From contig OY986439.1 of NCBI GenBank assembly GCA_963920525.1, forward strand, positions 1,185,001-1,249,000: 64,000 bases of DNA, read 5' to 3'. The stretch comes from Dichetophora obliterata (taxonomy: Eukaryota > Arthropoda > Insecta > Diptera > Sciomyzidae). Below are positions 61,459 through 64,000 of the stretch, in pieces. The notes beneath the pieces were generated by a model. It did no database searches. It saw only the letters and a list, made by a program, of their open reading frames with translations, and was not told the origin of the DNA. Every line of letters begins with the position of its first letter. Position 1 is the stretch's first letter. Both the position numbers and the translations under genes were made by a program.

Positions 61459-61949
61459 CGCCAACTAAGTAAGTAAGTAAATACACAAAATCATTTTTAC
61501 TCTCTTGAATTAGTTATAAACATTTAAGGATTAATGAATTTTGATATTCAAGAATGTTCTGAGTTTGAGGTTTGTTTATTGACTGAGGAAACAAATTTAT
61601 AGACTGACTACATAAACTTCTGCACACATAAATTTTTTGTTTTTATTGTATTGAATACATGTTGAAATATGTATTGTCTACAGATATTTGTACTGTGAGC
61701 AATAAACAATTCGATGTAATCATCACCGACACATATTTGGTTATCCATTTCGTGAACATATACATATATGTTTGTTATCTATACATAATCTCTGTGCTCA
61801 CCACAAAAATGTTTTCTTTAGAATGGAAAATATTTGTTTCATATCTGTTTTTTAATTTTTTTATTTTGTTTTGTTTCATGTCATTTTCTTATCTTTTTTA
61901 AATATTTCTTTGAATCTATCTTATTTTATGTATTATATTTTGGTATGAG

Positions 61950-62418
61950 CATGGCAGAACTAGAGAAGGTAGCTGCATTTCGGACTGTGTTCTCTTTCTC
62001 ATATCCAAAATTGTCAAAGTCAGATTTTTGCGAATGAGAACAAAAGGTAATCAAAGGCCGCATTCAGCGGAGTCAACATTTGGTAACTGACTGCTGTCGT
62101 AAAATACCCTAAGATTATTTACATAACTATATATAAATTATATATTTTACAATAAATTATTTACATAACTAAACAGTTATTAAAATCAAATTAAATAATT
62201 TTCAACTTTTTAACGTTTAGAGTAACAACACATTCAGAGAAAAACCTCGTTCACTGAGGCATCTCTACTCTAATAGTTCACAACAGTTGACTCCACCGAA
62301 TGCGGCCAATTTTCGCTTTCTCATCATTTTCAGATATTCTATGAGCTGTCAACTTCGTTTTGAAAGTTTTGGCAGTCTGTCTCTTCGATATGCATATACC
62401 TTTTCTAATTCTGCCATG
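61950..62418. mobile_element. MITE with long imperfect inverted arms and 8-bp target duplication (hAT or P type)
   Basis: The left end catggcagaactagagaagg and the right end (read inward catggcagaattagaaaagg) match with two differences. The 8-bp direct repeat ggtatgag flanks the unit at 61942-61949 and 62419-62426. A second inverted pair lies inside (ggccgcattc-ggagtcaac at about 62057-62080 and 62285-62308), so the arms are about 130-150 bp long and the element can fold back. It is 469 bp and non-coding. Confidence 0.88.
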
Positions 62419-62426
62419 GGTATGAG

Positions 62427-64000
62427 ATTTAATTTGAATCCATCGAACGTTCGAAAACGTTTATATGTATTTTAACTTTAAACGAAAAAATTAGTCAGCA
62501 TTACTCCGATATCAAAAGTTTAATGAGTATTTTAAGTAAAATATTTTGCAATCTGTGGACACCTTTCCAAAACTGAAAAAGTCGAACAAAAAAAAAATTC
62601 CTTTCTACTACTACTACTACTTATTACTGTATTTGTCGATTTGATACTGTACTGTATCAAATAGAAGGCATTGCTAAAGGCTATAATTTATGTATAACGA
62701 CATCTGTTGTCTTATTTTGCAATTTGCCACTTTGTGTTAAGTAACCTAGAAACCAACAGGAACGAAGACAAGGCCATCGATACCATCTTGACAAATTCTT
62801 GGAGTTCGATTATGAGTGCACTCTAAAAGGACTAAGTGCTAGTTAAAGAGTGCCACCACGACATATGCTAGCCAACTACTAAGACATAAGAAGTCAATTA
62901 AACAGTGTTGAAAAAAATTATTTTTTAATGATATTGAAAACATGCTTCACTCTGCTCCAAGCCATCTGTGCCTTAGTGCGTCTACTTTCTTCACGTGTGC
63001 TCTCTAGTATCTCAAAGTAAAAGATTGATTTTCACTTTGAAATCTTAATATCGCTTCGACTGACAGCTACACAACAGTGATTGACAGGCAATCAAAGCAC
63101 TTTGGAGCTGTTTCCATGCATTTATTTATTCAACTCTGAAGATGACCGAGATTTAGACAATCCATGCGTTGTTGATGCATTTGCGTTTTGTTTATTTTTT
63201 TAGTACGTAGTATCGGATAATAGTTCTCTTTGCTTCTTCTATACCCTTCAATGGCTGAGGCTTGATTTCGCTCTCATGCTTTACCCCCCGAGTACAGGAT
63301 CAATAAATATGTCGAGTGCTGCCAACGAATTGACATGCTTCACAATACAAATCTTATCAAATATTCTTTAATAGCTCCCCAAGTGTTCGTATTGATGTCT
63401 CAATAAAGGGTTATTTTTGGACAAATATCGAGTATTTGGTTGTGCTAGCTAGATCATTTAAACATGCTGCTATCACTGAAGCGCTGATTGTTTCTTAAAT
63501 TTGTATTTCGAGTTGAGGACGAGTGTAGCCCCACATCATATTCGATCGCTTTATTTACATTTTTTTTCGTTCAAACCTAGAGGCTTGCCCCGACTATTGT
63601 ACAAGCAAGTGCATTGAGCTGCTTTTCGAGCAACTCTCGAGCTGTTCTAATTGCTTTTTGATGGTGTGAGGCAATCAGGCAACTTGTTGTTTTTCTTGTG
63701 TACTGTAAATATTTAAGCCGAAACTAATTGACGAAGAAAGTGTGAAGAATTTGGAGTGAAAATTCAAACGCTGACAGATTGGCTTGTCAAATATTTATCC
63801 ATACACACAAGAACACACACTCTCTTGTATAGCTTGTGTACAGAGTGAAGGCGAAAAAGGATTTGAATTTTTTGATTAACTAACTCAATCTGTCAATGTG
63901 GCAATGAGAACTGTGGGAAATTTGATGATATGTGGTTTGATGATATGTAGTAAGAGTTGTTGGAGGTTTCAATATGGGACATTTACAACAGCACACATAA
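62427..64000. other. Right flank, apparently single-copy
   Basis: Contains a short CTA run (62607-62621). It may include upstream parts of the minus-strand membrane-protein gene, but I find no convincing signal-peptide exon with a donor here. Confidence 0.35.

Larger units (their letters stand above)
58437..61477 (+). mobile_element. RTE-clade non-LTR retrotransposon (LINE), full length but broken
   Basis: The element encodes an apurinic-type endonuclease and a reverse transcriptase. Endonuclease motifs in order: TWNGRTL (about 58681), AFQEMRWKG (about 58765), LGDFNAKVG (59078 onward), NQIDHVL (about 59288) and DSDHYLVA (about 59370). After a Lys/Arg/Glu-rich linker come the RT motifs KNNKAAGAD, NYRGISLLN, CGFRPG, DYKAAFD and the catalytic AYADDID (about 60660). 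The 3' end is a short UTR with TAAG repeats, as usual in RTE/BovB-type elements; no poly(A) is seen. A perfect 13-bp direct repeat (taaatacacaaaa) flanks it at 58424-58436 and 61478-61490. About 150 bp of 5' UTR precedes the first ATG at 58590. Breaks: a one-base deletion near 58895, TAA at 58991, an apparent in-frame loss of about 30 residues near 60088, TAG at 60206 and a one-base deletion near 61290. The copy is therefore dead. Confidence 0.93.

Overview
The window looks like a piece of an AT-rich insect genome, most probably a higher fly (Diptera, Brachycera). The grounds are GT-AG introns in the one supported gene, very many short inverted-repeat DNA transposons, Tc1/mariner, hAT and RTE relics, and CAA/CAG and TG microsatellites typical of fly intergenic DNA. 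Species and chromosome cannot be told from the sequence alone. There are no bacterial-style operons, no CRISPR array and no rRNA gene.

The only host gene I can support lies on the minus strand. Its last three recognisable exons are 54025-54081, 46202-46453 and 44842-45462, all joining in phase 0 across consensus splice sites. They encode the C-terminal part of a single-pass (type I) membrane protein: a Cys-containing ectodomain that looks like a beta-sandwich, a Ser/Thr-rich stalk, one membrane helix and a short cytoplasmic tail. The 5' end (signal peptide, promoter) must lie to the right of 54081, within or beyond the window. I do not recognise the family well enough to name it.

Almost everything else is mobile DNA, in order: an element end (1-208); a tRNA-like SINE (1318-1397); a duplicated ~110-bp repeat (1527-1637, 2931-3041); a MITE with TTA target duplications (7628-8103); a 2.5-kb element with 8-9 bp target duplications (9151-11678) carrying a SINE and a MITE; members of a dispersed repeat family (12017-12580, 30680-30915, 41933-42403); a G-rich repeat (15451-15760, inverted copy at 50064-50375); a decayed hAT element (about 16370-18265); a TA-flanked element (19176-20074); a SINE and a second, different hAT transposase relic (22585-23720); a fold-back (23875-24524); a 2.3-kb non-autonomous hAT with a perfect 8-bp target duplication (24638-26934); a long hairpin element (31265-31935); a 2.8-kb inverted-repeat element with an internal 244-bp tandem array (34917-37738); and two hAT-type MITEs in tandem sharing a target duplication (40548-41830).

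To the right, within the large intron of the membrane-protein gene and upstream of its last visible exon, are an RNase H-bearing non-LTR retrotransposon fragment (48370-49640, minus), a mariner-like relic split by a palindromic MITE (about 50860-52230), a Tc1-like element holding a MITE that itself holds another MITE (55184-57764), a complete but broken RTE-clade LINE with 13-bp target duplications (58437-61477), and a MITE with 8-bp target duplications (61950-62418).

The most unusual object is the 244-bp array at 35067-37491. Each monomer is an old dimer of two related halves, and two linked sequence variants mark every third monomer (copies 2, 5 and 8), giving a 732-bp higher-order repeat like those of centromeric satellites, but inside a transposon-like unit bounded by inverted repeats. 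All element assignments rest on motif and end-structure reading by eye; no database search was possible.
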